Part shown: one piece after another, positions 33,874 through 44,129 of the stretch
Layout of the letters: each line of letters opens with the position of its first letter
Position numbering within the stretch: the stretch's first letter is position 1
NCBI GenBank assembly: GCA_012274445.1
Contig: JAAROD010000029.1
Span: 620,001 to 684,000, forward strand
Origin: Sclerotiophoma versabilis
Lineage: Eukaryota; Ascomycota; Dothideomycetes; Pleosporales; Didymellaceae
Direction: 5' to 3'
Length of the DNA stretch: 64,000 nucleotides
Made by a program: the position numbers and the translations under genes
The notes under the pieces: model-generated
What the model saw: only the letters and a program-made list of their open reading frames with translations
Told to the model about the DNA's origin: nothing
Databases searched by the model: none

Positions 33874-34974
33874 ATGAACTCACGTGGCAGACCGGAAAGC
33901 TGCATGCAACCCAATGAGAGAGTCGCCGACAGTACAAACACCAGAGGCCGTTGTCTGTGCAAACTTTGCCTTTTTATAGTTCTGGCGATGGTCACAGCAC
34001 CCTATCGTCGAACCTTCAAGCTTTACACATGGAGACCGCTGGAGGAAATGCGCGCAGCACGGGGTGATCGTAGCGTACTGATCCCTTTGATACGGCAGTG
34101 GAAGATAGAAAAGTACGAAGAGTTACGATCAGTACAGGTCTCCGTAAGCCAGCCCATCTTTCATCTAGACAAGTCCTGATCGCCAAAGGCCAGCTTTTGC
34201 GCCGGAGCTGCATTAGCCGGCATGCCCTGGTCCAAAACTTCAGATGCTCTCTGGATTGCAAACGCACTCTTCGTCAGCTGTCTCCTGAGTTCGATCTGGG
34301 CCATCATCTCGTCGATTCAGACGAAGTCCATTCTGGACGACTTGCCGGCCAAAGAAGATCTGGATACCAACCTCGCCGAGCTTGAAGTGACGCGCATGCA
34401 GCGCACGATTCTGAGGTACAGACGTACTCCTGCCTTTCAACACTGGGTTATGGTGTTCATCTGGCAATTTCCTTCAATGACTATGGCCTATTCATGGGTT
34501 ACATTCCTCTCAGCTCTTACCGTCCACATTTGCGCTCCTTTCATTCGGCGTTCACCTTGGTCAGACAAGAACAAGGTACGTAGCGTTAACATCAAAGTCG
34601 CAGAGATTGCTGACCGGAGCCAGACAGCTATAGTTTATATTGTGATCGGTTTGCTTGGTCTAGCCACCTACATCTTCACTGCCGTTTTCGTCTACATGAG
34701 TGAAAAGGATCTTGAGCATCACACTGCAACAGCAGCGAGGAATGGGAACAAAAATCCCAGCACCTGCTCTCACGTTATTGTATCGCCTCCTGCCCTTCCA
34801 AATATCGCATGGACTTCTGGTAGCAGCAAAGATAGTGTGTCTTTCGAGCAGTTCCGCAAGGATGGCTTCGTTGAGATCGATCTTGAACGCCAGACCGGGC
34901 CAGAGACAATAAGAACGAAGGAACCGGTTGAAAATAAGGACAGGAAGAAGCCCAGGTTAATCCTCTTCAACTGA
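33874..34974 (+). CDS. multispan integral membrane protein, fungal conserved
   Basis: Proposed exons 33874-34143, 34189-34575 and 34624-34974 give 335 residues. The 5' end is uncertain: ATGs at 33757, 33874 and 33990 are all in frame, and an acceptor-like TTTTTATAG before 33982 could mark a different first exon. The conserved part runs LYTWRPLEEMRAARGDRSVL, EELRSVQVS|ASFCAGAALAG, DALWIANALFVSCLLSSIWA, then a loop (TRMQRTILRYRRTPAFQHW), VMVFIWQFPSMTMAYSWVTF and TAIVYIVIGLLGLATYIFTA. That makes about four membrane helices. The Ser/Glu-rich C-terminus is cytosolic by inference. I recognise this as a family of fungal proteins of unknown function. Intron 2 is 48 bases, stop-free. Confidence 0.75.
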
Positions 34975-35828
34975 GGCGATTGCAGCAAGGGTATATATGA
35001 AGAATTTCGATTTTGAAGACGCGTCAATCGACCAGAGGCCCACCTTCAGCAAATCACGGCCGTACAAGGCAAGACCAAGCCTTGCTCGGGATGTAGTGGA
35101 TACCTCTTCACTTGGTGATAAATTATGGATAGAGCGTTGACGGCTGAGATGTCATAGGTGGTTGCGCCACGCTGGTCTACACAGCAGTAGAACAGCGAGA
35201 TGTACAGCGACTCTCTGTCAGTCCAAGACGCACATATTAGCAACCCTGCATACAATGAATATCATCTTTATTCTTCGATTACCAACCATAGCTTTGCCGT
35301 GGCTGCGATCTACAGTGCAGCACTAGTATTCACCTATCACGTTTGCAATTGATCCTTGTAGTACACATGCCATAGCCGCTAGCGCCAGGGACAGCAACCT
35401 ACGAGCTCCAAACACGTACAAGGATTGGTGCAGCCTCTGTTACAGAAACTACGCTCAACGAATATGCTATCTCTTGTTAATTGGCAAGACGTGGAAATGC
35501 AACCTTGGGTGCATGTGCTTTCGAGTCGCCATCTCATAAGCTAGTGCAGGAACTTGACTGCTTATTAGCATACATATGGCTTTAAGGGATGAAAAGTGCA
35601 TGATACCATGCTCGATAGTACACATCCTAATCTTGACGTACGAGCGAATCAAGATGGATACCTCAGCAATTAATGGAGGGTGCAAACCGGCTTCATTTCT
35701 CTGGAGGAGTAGGGACAATAAAGCATGGGAGTGAGATGGATGCAATGGCATGCTGTTTATAGAGACACATATCCTGCTGGGTCCCAGGTCATGATTCAAC
35801 TCATTTGCGCTTCGCAGGATCAAGCAGG
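34975..35828. other. intergenic, no gene seen
   Basis: An 854-base stretch between two plus-strand genes. The minus frame 35467-35823 has no motif and crosses the start of the next gene. Nothing else seen. Confidence 0.5.
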
Positions 35829-36927
35829 ATGGGTTTCTCGTGTCTTTACGCGGTCCTGGTCTGTCTCGCTACGGCACCCTTCGTGACTCCAGTGCCCACA
35901 CAACCACGACCACGACTGGTCCCTTCCGACGTTCCAAAATTTGTGCTCAAGTACGGTACGTTTGTTGGAGTACCGCTCAACCGGCCCGCAATTGCTCACA
36001 TCAACAGCACCCATCCTCTATCTACACAGCGAAGAAACGCATTTCCCAGCCGACCTTACGAGTTTCCTCACCCACACAACACCGCGAGCCAACGACACCG
36101 CCATACCCAGCGCACCAAACCCACTCACCCTCTCAAACCTCAACCAGCTCAGCCCAGACGTTTACTTGACATCCAACGACGACGTAACCACGGATCCAGA
36201 ATGGCTCAAGGGCACAGCCCCAGCCAGCAATGGCATGACCAGCGGCATCAACTCAGCCATAATCATCAACCCAAAGAGCGATAACAGCATAAACGTCTTC
36301 TACTTGTACTTCTACGCCTTCAACCCGGGCACATCAGTTCTCTCGCTCCCCCTTCTAAACTTCGGAACCCACGTCGGCGACTGGGAACACACGATGCTCC
36401 GCTTCCCCTCGCCCACATCCGCGCCGAGTGCCATCTGGTACTCGCAGCACGCCAACGGGCAAGCGTTTCGGTACTCGGCGGTCGAGAAGGATGCCCATGC
36501 CCATGGCGTGAGGCCGGTTGTGTATGTCGCCAAGGGAAGCCATGCGAATTATGCTATCCCCGGGATCCACTCGCATGTCATACCGAATCTTAATTTGCCG
36601 TTTGGCGCGCTGCAGGACTACACTGATAAGGGCAGGCGGTGGGATTCGGTGGGGAGTAGTTGGGTGTTTCGATTTGAGAGTGGCGAGGGTGGGTTTGAGG
36701 CGTATGGGGACGCGCCTAAGGAGTGGTTGGAATGGGGAGGGAGGTGGGGAGATGAAGCGTATCCGGATAGTGATGAGAGGCAGGTGGATTTGTTTGGGCA
36801 AAAGAAGTATGTGGATGGGCCGACGGGGCCGGTGGATAAACAGTTGGATAGAAAGGAGGTGTGTCCAGATAACGGGATTTCGTGTATACTTAGGAGTGTG
36901 TTGGTTCCTAGGAATGTGGGGGGATAG
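35829..36927 (+). CDS. VPS62-like secreted/vacuolar protein
   Basis: Exons 35829-35955 and 36008-36927 encode 348 residues. The N-terminus is a signal peptide (MGFSCLYAVLVCLATAPFVT), followed by PKFVLKYA|PILYLHSEETHFPAD, which is the usual opening of the VPS62 family. Later family features are DPEWLKG, FYLYFYAFNPG, NFGTHVGDWEHTMLRF, YSQHANGQAF, RPVVYVAKGSHANYA and a C-terminal half with WEWGGRWGDEAY. The yeast relatives are linked to vacuolar protein sorting and cytoplasm-to-vacuole traffic; the biochemical role is unknown. The conserved GDWEH, HANG and GSHANYA may form a metal or catalytic site (inference). The intron donor sits right after the KYA codon start and keeps the frame. Confidence 0.9.
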
Positions 36928-37028
36928 AGAGGAGAACGTTGGTGGGAAGGAGGGTTGAAATTGACATGAACATGCTGAGATGTTGTGATAGAAACACTCT
37001 CAAGGTCATGATCCAACAAGTTCCTGGG

Positions 37029-38040
37029 CTAGTGTAGCTCCTGAGTAACGATGTCCCAGAAATCCCCTGCAAGTTCTCCACCTCCGTCCATCAGATTCCT
37101 GAACTCGGCGTGCTTGCCCAGCACTTTCACCTCGCAGACAATGTAGTTCACGACCATGTCCCGCAGTGCATCGATCCTGCCGTTTTCAGATCTATCCTCG
37201 CCATGCTCGTAGGCATACCTGACCAGCTCAGCAACATCCCCAAGGCGCTCGGGGTACAGCTCAAACCCAGCCAAGGTCTTGTGCAGCTTGTGTAACGCGA
37301 GATCTTTGAGCGGTTGCACCATGCGCATGTCGGCGAGTGTGTACAGGCGGGCGTGTGCGAGAAACACAGGGGCGAAGTTTTGCGTGGGCGAAGTGTTCAT
37401 AAAAGGTTCGAACTGTGAGCGAAGAAGATCCAAGGCGTTGTATGTCGGATGTGTGTATTCGCGCTTATTGAATGCAGCACGCCGGTTCAGCGGGTTCTTG
37501 TCTTGCTTTTTGTATTTGTTCGTATAATAGATGGCGCCATAGTCCGAAGGAGCCGAGTTGGAGTTCGACCAGCCATTCGGTACATAATCAGTAAAGCCCG
37601 GCTCGATTCCTATCTCTGCTGCTTGCTCGGAGGCGAAATCTTCGCCCAAGTCAACAAACCGTTTCTGAGGTGGACTCGTTGCGGTCACTAGTCCTTTGCG
37701 TCCATTATCGATGGTTACTGTGGTATCTTGCGCCCATGCCGGAGTCGTATAGTCGCGTCGATAAGCGTATTCGAGGAAGCGAGTGAAGGTGTCCGGATCC
37801 ACGTCTTCGAAGTCAGCAGCACGATCCTGGGACTCCCTCAGCCCTCCATTCACAAGCCTGTCAAACACTGGTGAAGTGGCCGCGATGGCCTTGGAGTGCA
37901 CAACGAATGGCTTCTTCTCTTCACCGATGTGAAAGGTGAAGAGGTCCGACTGGATGAGTCTGTATATGTTAGCCTCTCGAGATTCCGAAAACCACAACTG
38001 CGTACTCCTCGAACGAAGCGCTCGTAAACAAGTCGGCCAT
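37029..38040 (-). CDS. BTB/POZ domain protein
   Basis: Exon 1 is only 35 bases (38040-38006, MADLFTSASFEE) and exon 2 is 37959-37029; together 321 residues. The join gives EE|LIQSDLFTFHIGEEKKPFVV, the normal opening of a fungal BTB domain. Then come VHSKAIAATSPVFDRLVNGG and EDVDPDTFTRFLEYAYRRDY, which complete the BTB core (about 15-90). The rest (LARLYTLADMRMVQPLKDLA ... LHKLHKTL) matches the BACK-like tail of these proteins. BTB proteins dimerise and can act as Cullin3 adaptors. Fungal genomes carry many such copies with unknown targets. It is divergent from the DUF1989 gene, with 474 bases between the starts chosen here. Confidence 0.87.
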
Positions 38041-38514
38041 GATAGCGAAGACTGTTGGTTATTTACACGGACAAGGCTGCGGATCAGTAGTTAAGTAGGC
38101 AACTGTTTCGGCCTGGCGGCTGGCAAAGAGCGCAGTAGGCGGGGTGTAGCGGATGCATAGATTCAATCAGCTCACCTGCCAGAAACGACCCAAGTCGCGC
38201 ATACGCTGCCTTGAGCGTTCTACAACATGTGCAGTCTGCCGCAGCCTCCTCGCAGGATTGCGGGGCGTCGGGAGAGCAGTTCTGTCACGTTCTCACAACA
38301 ACAATATGTTGATGAGTTGCACCAATCTCTGCGCATGTCAGCAGACTACAACCCGCACACAACCATCAATGCCCATCGCCATCTCCGTTCGAGGGGAGGT
38401 AAAAAGGGGGGAGATCAACGTGCGGATGCCGTTGTAGGCGATCAAGCCAATCGAAACGGGCGGCAGCTGCAACCGGACGCGATCCCTCAAAACCGGGTTT
38501 CCTACCGCCGCGTC
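38041..38514. promoter_or_regulatory. upstream region of divergent BTB and DUF1989 genes
   Basis: A 474-base gap with no gene. Its right edge depends on the uncertain start of the DUF1989 gene. No site recognised. Confidence 0.35.
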
Positions 38515-40858
38515 ATGGTCATGGCATGGCACGACCGCCACACTTGTGTGCCAACAATCCCAGCAGCGATGATGATCCTACGGGAGCAGATGCAAGGATT
38601 CCCATGCAGACTGACAGATCGCTGGCCCACAAGCCTGCTGGAAGGGTCTGGAGCCACGAACGGCAGGAGCCCTGTACGTCACTCACTGGCAGGCTGTAAT
38701 GTAGGTTGCTGCTTCTTTTCCTCTTAAAGCTCGGGCTTGTCGAATGATTTATCGCTGTTTGCAACAACATCCTACTCTTGCAGTCCCAGATAGATTCAGT
38801 CAAAACGGCGCCTCAAATCCCATCTCGTCGCGCTCTTGCCGGTCTCGCTGTTGTAACTGTGCTCTCGGCAATCGAGAAGCGGCGCAAGAACCAAGAGCAA
38901 TTCAAACAGCAGGGAGAACCACCTCTCGATATTGAAGACATGTCGGGCGAATTACAGACCATTCCTGCACGTCATGGTGTTGCGACTTTCGTGCCGCGTG
39001 GTCGCACAATCAAGGTCATCAACACCTATGGCAAGCAGGTTGTCAGCATGTGGGCCTTCTCGCTAGGCGCACCGCCTGAAGAGGGTGATGAAGAGGGCCC
39101 GAGCAGCGAGGAAATCGAAGAGGAGGCGAAGAAGTTGCAGGAGGCTGCCGAGCAAGAAGAGGGAGAGAGCGAGAAGAGAGCAGTTGAGCCAACAAAAGAG
39201 GAAGAGTCAAAAGGGGAGGGAAAAGATCAAGAGTTGAAAGAGGAGTCGAAAGATCAGAACGAGGATAAGAAGGAGCAGTCAGACTCGAGCAAAGACAATG
39301 AGTCAAAAGAGGAACACGAAGACCCTCCTGAGCAAGCACCTGATACACCTGACAATGAGAAGTCTACCGAGAATACGCAAGAGGCCAGCAAAGAGACGGC
39401 AAAGCAGCCCCCTAAGCGAACATGGGCGTCTTATCTCCCTTCAATCCCATACCGCTCCAAGGGTCAGGGCGACAAGGGAGATAAGGATGAGACCAAGCAA
39501 GAGCCCAGTCCTGAGGAGCAGAAAGCGCAGAATGAAGCCAACACGAAAAAGTGGTCTTCGTACATCCCCACCGGCAAAGGGTTCTCGAGCTACATACCCA
39601 ACGTAGAAGTCCCCAGCAAGGAGGGTGTTGCCAGCGCATTCAAGGCCAGCCACTACCGCGATCCGAACAAGAGCTATGCTGAGCAGCTGTACGACTTCTC
39701 CAAGACACCCGTTGGCGCGGGCACCATTGCCGGTAAATCGTCATGAATCTCTCATACGTTCGATATGCTAACACCATCTCAGCGGCAACCGGCTCAGGCT
39801 ATGCCTCCTCTGTCTATGCCGCCTATAGCGCGTATGCATCAACGCACCCCTCGAAAGACACCCTCCCTCCTATGGAGTACCTCTCGCTCCCGCACACACG
39901 CGCCTCATCCTACAAGCTTGTCCCGGAAGTCGACGACACCCTCCTGACAAACCTGCGCAACCCCATCATCACACTTGTCGAAGACAGTACACCTGGTGCG
40001 CACGACACACTTACCGCTGCCTGCGACGCAAACCTCTACGCCGCGCTTGGTGTCGACAAGCCCGCCGAGCACGGCAGCTGTGCGGAAAACCTGGTCCTCG
40101 CTCTGAAAGAGCTGAACGAGAACGCAGGACTGAAAGGCACAAAGGCCGTTGGCGCCGACATCAGCGTCAACATCGCGCCCACGCCCCTGCATCTCTTCAT
40201 GGTGGCGCCTATTTCACTGCCTTCGGAGGTGAAGACGGCCGAGTCCGGGGCCAAGGGTGCAAAACTCGCGGTCGAGGAGCCGAAAGGCAAGAAGAGGGGG
40301 TTCGTGCGGTTCAGAGCCGAGCGCGATGTGGTGGTGGTGTTCAGCGCCTGCCCGATGGATGTCGGGCCCCAGAACGGCGGACGGTGCATGGCTGCCAATT
40401 TCATGGTCGAGGAGGCCGAGGCGGAAGACAATGCGTCGGTCAAGAGCGGGAAGACTTCGCCAAAGAAAGCCGATGTGGCAAGCAAGGAGAAGAGTAAGGA
40501 ACCGACAGAGGAAGAGGACGACAAGCGCGCAGAGAGAAAGGACGAGACACAGCCAGCAAAGGATGAAGAAGCAAAGGATGGAGAAGCAAAGGATGGAGAA
40601 GCAAAGGATGGAGAAGCAAAGGATGAACAAGTAAAGGATGGAGAAGCAAAGGAACAGCCTGCACCCACGGAAGAGAAGAAGAAGACTGAGAAGAAGACTG
40701 AGAAGAAGAGCGAGTCGACGCCTCCAAAGACTGATGAAAAGACCGACGACAAGGCCAGCGACACACCCTCGTCGACATCGGCATCGGCACCGGCATCAGC
40801 ATCGACGGCTACACCCAAGAAGAAGCCCAAGAAGCTGCAGGTGCGCAGCAAGCAGTGA
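38515..40858 (+). CDS. DUF1989 protein with long acidic insert and repeat-rich tail
   Basis: Proposed exons 38515-38673, 38784-39732 and 39783-40858 give 727 residues. The start is uncertain: ATGs at 38515, 38527, 38569 and 38572 are in frame in exon 1, and exon 1 itself rests on a phase-consistent GTACGT donor and CTCTTGCAG acceptor. The protein begins the DUF1989 domain with LQTIPARHGVATFVPRGRTI KVINTYGKQ. A Glu/Lys/Ser-rich insert of about 230 residues follows, with three WxSYxP motifs inside. The domain resumes as MEYLSLPHTRASSYKLVPEV, DDTLLTNLRNPIITLVEDS, HDTLTAACDANLYAALG and HGSCAENLVLALKEL. DUF1989 proteins are tied to urea/amide metabolism in bacteria (urea carboxylase-associated). 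The fungal role is unknown. The tail has KDGEA repeats and Lys-rich segments. Confidence 0.8.
40557..40652 (+). repeat. 15-base coding minisatellite (KDGEA)
   Basis: Six tandem units of about 15 bases (unit AAGGATGGAGAAGCA with point variants) encode KDEEA, three KDGEA, KDEQV and KDGEA near the C-terminus of the DUF1989 protein. The repeat preserves the frame. Confidence 0.95.
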
Positions 40859-41050
40859 GGAAAGCCGTGATGAAGTGATTGTTTGTTTGTTTGTTCATTC
40901 ATTCGTCCGTCCGTCCTAGTTCTGTGTATGAAAGCAATGAATAAATAAATAAATAAATGAATAAATGAAAGATAATAATAATAATAATGCTAAATCAAGT
41001 TGGTTTTTATGGTACACAATGTAATTCCAATCTTTTTATGCTGTAGCAAT

Positions 41051-41100
<50 letters not shown>

Positions 41101-41194
41101 CTCGCCCGCCCACTATGCAAAAAAAAAAAAAAAAAAACCCCCTCCCACATGCAGTTCAGTCTAATGCTCGTTCTTCTTTTGTTTCGCCGAGATG

Positions 41195-41227
<33 letters not shown>

Positions 41228-41317
41228 TGATGAGGATGATGATGAAAATGAAAATGGAAATGAAGATGAAAAACTTGAAAGAAGAAAAAAAGATGGAAAT
41301 AGATACAAAGATAAAGA
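40859..41317. repeat. cluster of simple-sequence repeats between convergent genes
   Basis: Between the DUF1989 stop (40858) and the patatin stop (41318) lie TTTG repeats (about 40879-40894), TTCA/TCCG short repeats, AAAT/AATG repeats (40937-40970), an AAT run (40971-40988), a CT run (41053-41089) followed by CTTT units, a poly-A of about 19 bases (41119-41137) and an AAT run (41196-41225) followed by GATGAT/GAAAAT units. Both 3' UTRs lie here. Slippage is the likely origin. Confidence 0.9.
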
Positions 41318-43942
41318 TTACTGCGTCCGACCTTCCAGACCTAATCCAACACCAACACTCTGTACTTGGCCATCCCCTTCGTCGTCGCCGTCGTGTGCGG
41401 CTTCGCCGTAGTCGTCGACGTTGGCAGCGCCAAGATGCCCGCCCTGATGCTGTGGTCTCCGTCGACTCTCGTTGTGGAGCTGCTCTGCATCCGAGTCCGA
41501 GTCATCATCGTCGTCGTCATCGTCGTATTCCTCATCGTCGGCAATGGCTCGACTCGGCCGTCTGAAGCCGCGCAAGTCGCCAATCTCGGTGGGCGGTCGG
41601 AGTTCAAACATCGAGTTGGGCCGGTCGTGCAGTGCGTAGCCCGGCGGCGGGGAGGTGGGGTTCTTGCTGCGCGAGCGGGGCGAGTTCAAGGCTGTCGAGT
41701 TCCTCGTCGCGGTGGGGGACATGGTGGACCACCAGCCAGTCAGTCTCTGGCTGAGGGATGGGCTGTCTGGAACTGTGCCCGAGGCGTGGGCTGCGTGGGT
41801 GTCTAGGGCTCCCGGCGTGCGTTTTGATAATTTCCGGGTGAAGTTGAAGCCGAGGGGGAGGTCGACGGGCGAGCCGGGCCGGGTGCTCTCGCTGTCGTCG
41901 TCGGTGACGGGGTACGGGCCGTTGTTCTCGTTGCCGGATCTTGTGTCCTTGAGCAGGCCGTGTAGGTCGTCTTCGGAGAGCATGTTGGCCATGTCTGCGC
42001 CGTCGTGGTTCTGGCCACGCGGACGGTACATGCGTCGGCCTTTGTGGATCTGCTTCTCTAGCTTGGCGCGGTTGGCGATGAATTTGAGCTTTGGGAAGCA
42101 CGACTGCTGGCCGACGTGGATCATGCGGGCAAGTCGTTCGGGGGTTGGGTCAGAGAGGATAAATAGGAAGTCGCTGGGTATGGATTTGGGCCAGATTGTG
42201 ATTGTGCCACTGAAGCGTTGGAGCCAGATCTCGCTCCAGTCCTGCCCCAGTGGTCGCGGTAGGAGCTCCAGATGCCGCAGAACCTTGAGCCATTTGTTCA
42301 GGTCGAGTTTGAGGTACTGCTCTGTGGCTGAGCCGATGAAGCCGCCACGCCAACCTCGTCCTCTTCGATGCGTGACTGGGCTGCCGACGGAGCCGCGGGA
42401 TGAGAAGAAGAAGATGTTGATGTGTGGGTTCACCTGCGAGACGATGGAAAAGCGGACGTTGAAGTAGAGGTTGAGTGCTTTCAGCGGGATGTCGGTTCTC
42501 AGCGACCCGTCCTTCCACTTGTGGCCGAAGGAGTAAGGGGAGAGGGTGCCGTCTTTGTCTTTTTTCATGAGGACTACCGGGTTGAGGATTCCAGGGACAG
42601 CGGCAGAAGCGAGGACTGCGGACCAGATGACGCAGTCGGGAGCAGTGATGTAGTTGGCGAGGATGGTTGGCGAGTGGGGGTCAGAGGGGACGCAGGACAC
42701 GTTCAGAATGCGGCCTGTCCGTTGGTAGGCTTCTTTGAAGGTCATGCTGCCTCTGGTCATCCAGGAGCATCCCTTGCCCCACTGGACAGCGTCGAAGCGT
42801 GCTCCGGTCTTGTACCAGCGCTTCATCCAGGTCAAGGTGCTGTCTTGGGATGCTTTGATGCGGTGAGCGAGGGCGGGGACGAGCAGTTTCTTGAGTTCTT
42901 CATCAGTCCTTGTGCCCAGAAGAGCGGCGACCAGGGCGCCACCGGAGGTGCCTGTGATGACTTCTGGAAGCAGATCTGCGTCCAACAAGGCCTTTGCTAC
43001 ACCGAAGTGATAGTAGGCGAAGGTGGCTCCTCCACTCAAGCAGAGCGCCGTCCTGCCGAAGTTGCTGCCCAGGTGCTTGAAGAGAGCGCGCTTGTTGTCG
43101 GCATCGAGCTGCTTGGTGGTGCGGAGAAACTCGATCGAGGTGGCGGCTTCGTCGACAAAGTGCTGGACGAGGTCTTTGGTGCCGTAGTAGGTCTCGCTGT
43201 ACAGCCTGGGGTTCTCGAAGCCGACAAAGTTGTTCTTGATGCAGGCCTCCATCAGCGCGCGCAGGTCCTCGACAGCCTTGGTCTTGCCGTCGGTGGGCGT
43301 CGAGGGCGAGGTGGCGGTCTCGTCCGACTCGGCCCTCTGCCTCAGCTTGACCATCTGCTCACGCACGCGCTTGACCGTCTTGCTGTCGTAGTAGGCGTAC
43401 TCGGGCTTCTGCTTCCACGTGTCGCCCCCGAGGTAGGCGTCGAGCTCCTGTGCGCTCCGCACCCACTCCTCGTAGGTGGTTGCATTGTGCAGCTGGTGGC
43501 GCAGGCGGTTGCGTGCACCGCGCCATGTGACCCAGTGCTCGTAGAGGTAGATGTACACGCGCGTCAGGACATAGGCGACGCTCAGGAAGAGCAGCCAGCC
43601 GAGCACAAACACCAGCAGCGGCCACTTGAGCAGCACGTAGACGAAGCCCTCGCGCGTCTCGTCCTTGCCGCGGCGCGGGGCGGCCTTGGTCTTCTTGCGC
43701 TTGCGCACGCGCCGGTGGACGGGCCGCCAGTCGTTGTGGGCGGTGAAGTGGTGCGGCGTGTCGGGCGGGGCAGAGACGTCTTCGGTCGAGGGCGAGAGCT
43801 CGGGGGCAGCCAGGGCGCGGGCGAACTGGGTGAAGTCGTCCTCGTTGACGAAGTCGTTGTCGTGGTCGGGGAGCTGGGCGACGTCGAAGGCCGCCGAAGA
43901 GTAGGGCTCTGGCCCGTCGCTCTCCTTCTTAACATCGGCCAT
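41318..43942 (-). CDS. patatin-like lipase/phospholipase with N-terminal membrane segment (fungal patatin-domain type)
   Basis: A single-exon gene of 874 residues. I chose ATG 43942 (MADVKKESDGPEPYSSAAFD); the frame is open 195 codons further upstream but that part is unlike the family and overlaps the divergent gene. A membrane segment (LLKWPLLVFVLGWLLFLSVA) lies at about residues 105-130. The patatin domain (about 300-500) shows the oxyanion motif CLSGGATFAYYHFG, the nucleophile elbow GTSGG and the catalytic Asp in KWKDGS. FSIVSQVNPHINIFFFSSRG and RFSGTITIWPKS follow, as usual for this family. The C-terminus is disordered with an Asp-rich run. These proteins hydrolyse triacylglycerol or phospholipid on ER or lipid droplets; the fold is shared with yeast Tgl3/4/5. 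Confidence 0.92.
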   Translation of the reverse strand: MADVKKESDGPEPYSSAAFDVAQLPDHDNDFVNEDDFTQFARALAAPELSPSTEDVSAPPDTPHHFTAHNDWRPVHRRVRKRKKTKAAPRRGKDETREGFVYVLLKWPLLVFVLGWLLFLSVAYVLTRVYIYLYEHWVTWRGARNRLRHQLHNATTYEEWVRSAQELDAYLGGDTWKQKPEYAYYDSKTVKRVREQMVKLRQRAESDETATSPSTPTDGKTKAVEDLRALMEACIKNNFVGFENPRLYSETYYGTKDLVQHFVDEAATSIEFLRTTKQLDADNKRALFKHLGSNFGRTALCLSGGATFAYYHFGVAKALLDADLLPEVITGTSGGALVAALLGTRTDEELKKLLVPALAHRIKASQDSTLTWMKRWYKTGARFDAVQWGKGCSWMTRGSMTFKEAYQRTGRILNVSCVPSDPHSPTILANYITAPDCVIWSAVLASAAVPGILNPVVLMKKDKDGTLSPYSFGHKWKDGSLRTDIPLKALNLYFNVRFSIVSQVNPHINIFFFSSRGSVGSPVTHRRGRGWRGGFIGSATEQYLKLDLNKWLKVLRHLELLPRPLGQDWSEIWLQRFSGTITIWPKSIPSDFLFILSDPTPERLARMIHVGQQSCFPKLKFIANRAKLEKQIHKGRRMYRPRGQNHDGADMANMLSEDDLHGLLKDTRSGNENNGPYPVTDDDSESTRPGSPVDLPLGFNFTRKLSKRTPGALDTHAAHASGTVPDSPSLSQRLTGWWSTMSPTATRNSTALNSPRSRSKNPTSPPPGYALHDRPNSMFELRPPTEIGDLRGFRRPSRAIADDEEYDDDDDDDDSDSDAEQLHNESRRRPQHQGGHLGAANVDDYGEAAHDGDDEGDGQVQSVGVGLGLEGRTQ

Positions 43943-44129
43943 GGCGGGTGGCAGTGGAGCGCCTCGCCAGGTGGTGTGCGGTGCCGCAGAACGCAGGGAC
44001 GGGGGCATGTGCGAGCAGGCTGATGTCACACCCGGCAGCGGCAGCGGCGCGGCAGCCGGCAGCCGACAGCCGCACCCGCCTTCGCACCCGCCGCGCACGA
44101 CGACGACACCGACCGCCCCCCCGCGAGCG
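43943..44129. promoter_or_regulatory. 187-base GC-rich bidirectional promoter (patatin / QRI7)
   Basis: The divergent starts chosen at 43942 and 44130 leave 187 bases, very GC-rich. A CCATGG palindrome at 43939-43944 contains an ATG on each strand; the plus-strand ATG at 43941 is in frame with QRI7 but would add 63 low-complexity residues before the mitochondrial presequence. No TATA box seen. Confidence 0.45.

Noticed and set aside
34576..34623. Reading through the segment as exon
   Set aside because: It has a good GTACGT donor and CAG acceptor, and the spliced DKNK|TAIVYIV matches the family helix better; kept as intron with retention noted.
40036..40902. 288-codon minus-strand Ser/Phe-rich frame
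   Set aside because: Antisense to the Lys/Glu/Ala-rich tail of the DUF1989 gene; composition mirrors it.
42422..44023. 533-codon plus-strand frame
   Set aside because: Antisense to the patatin gene in GC-rich sequence. It has no motif and is explained by codon bias of the real gene.
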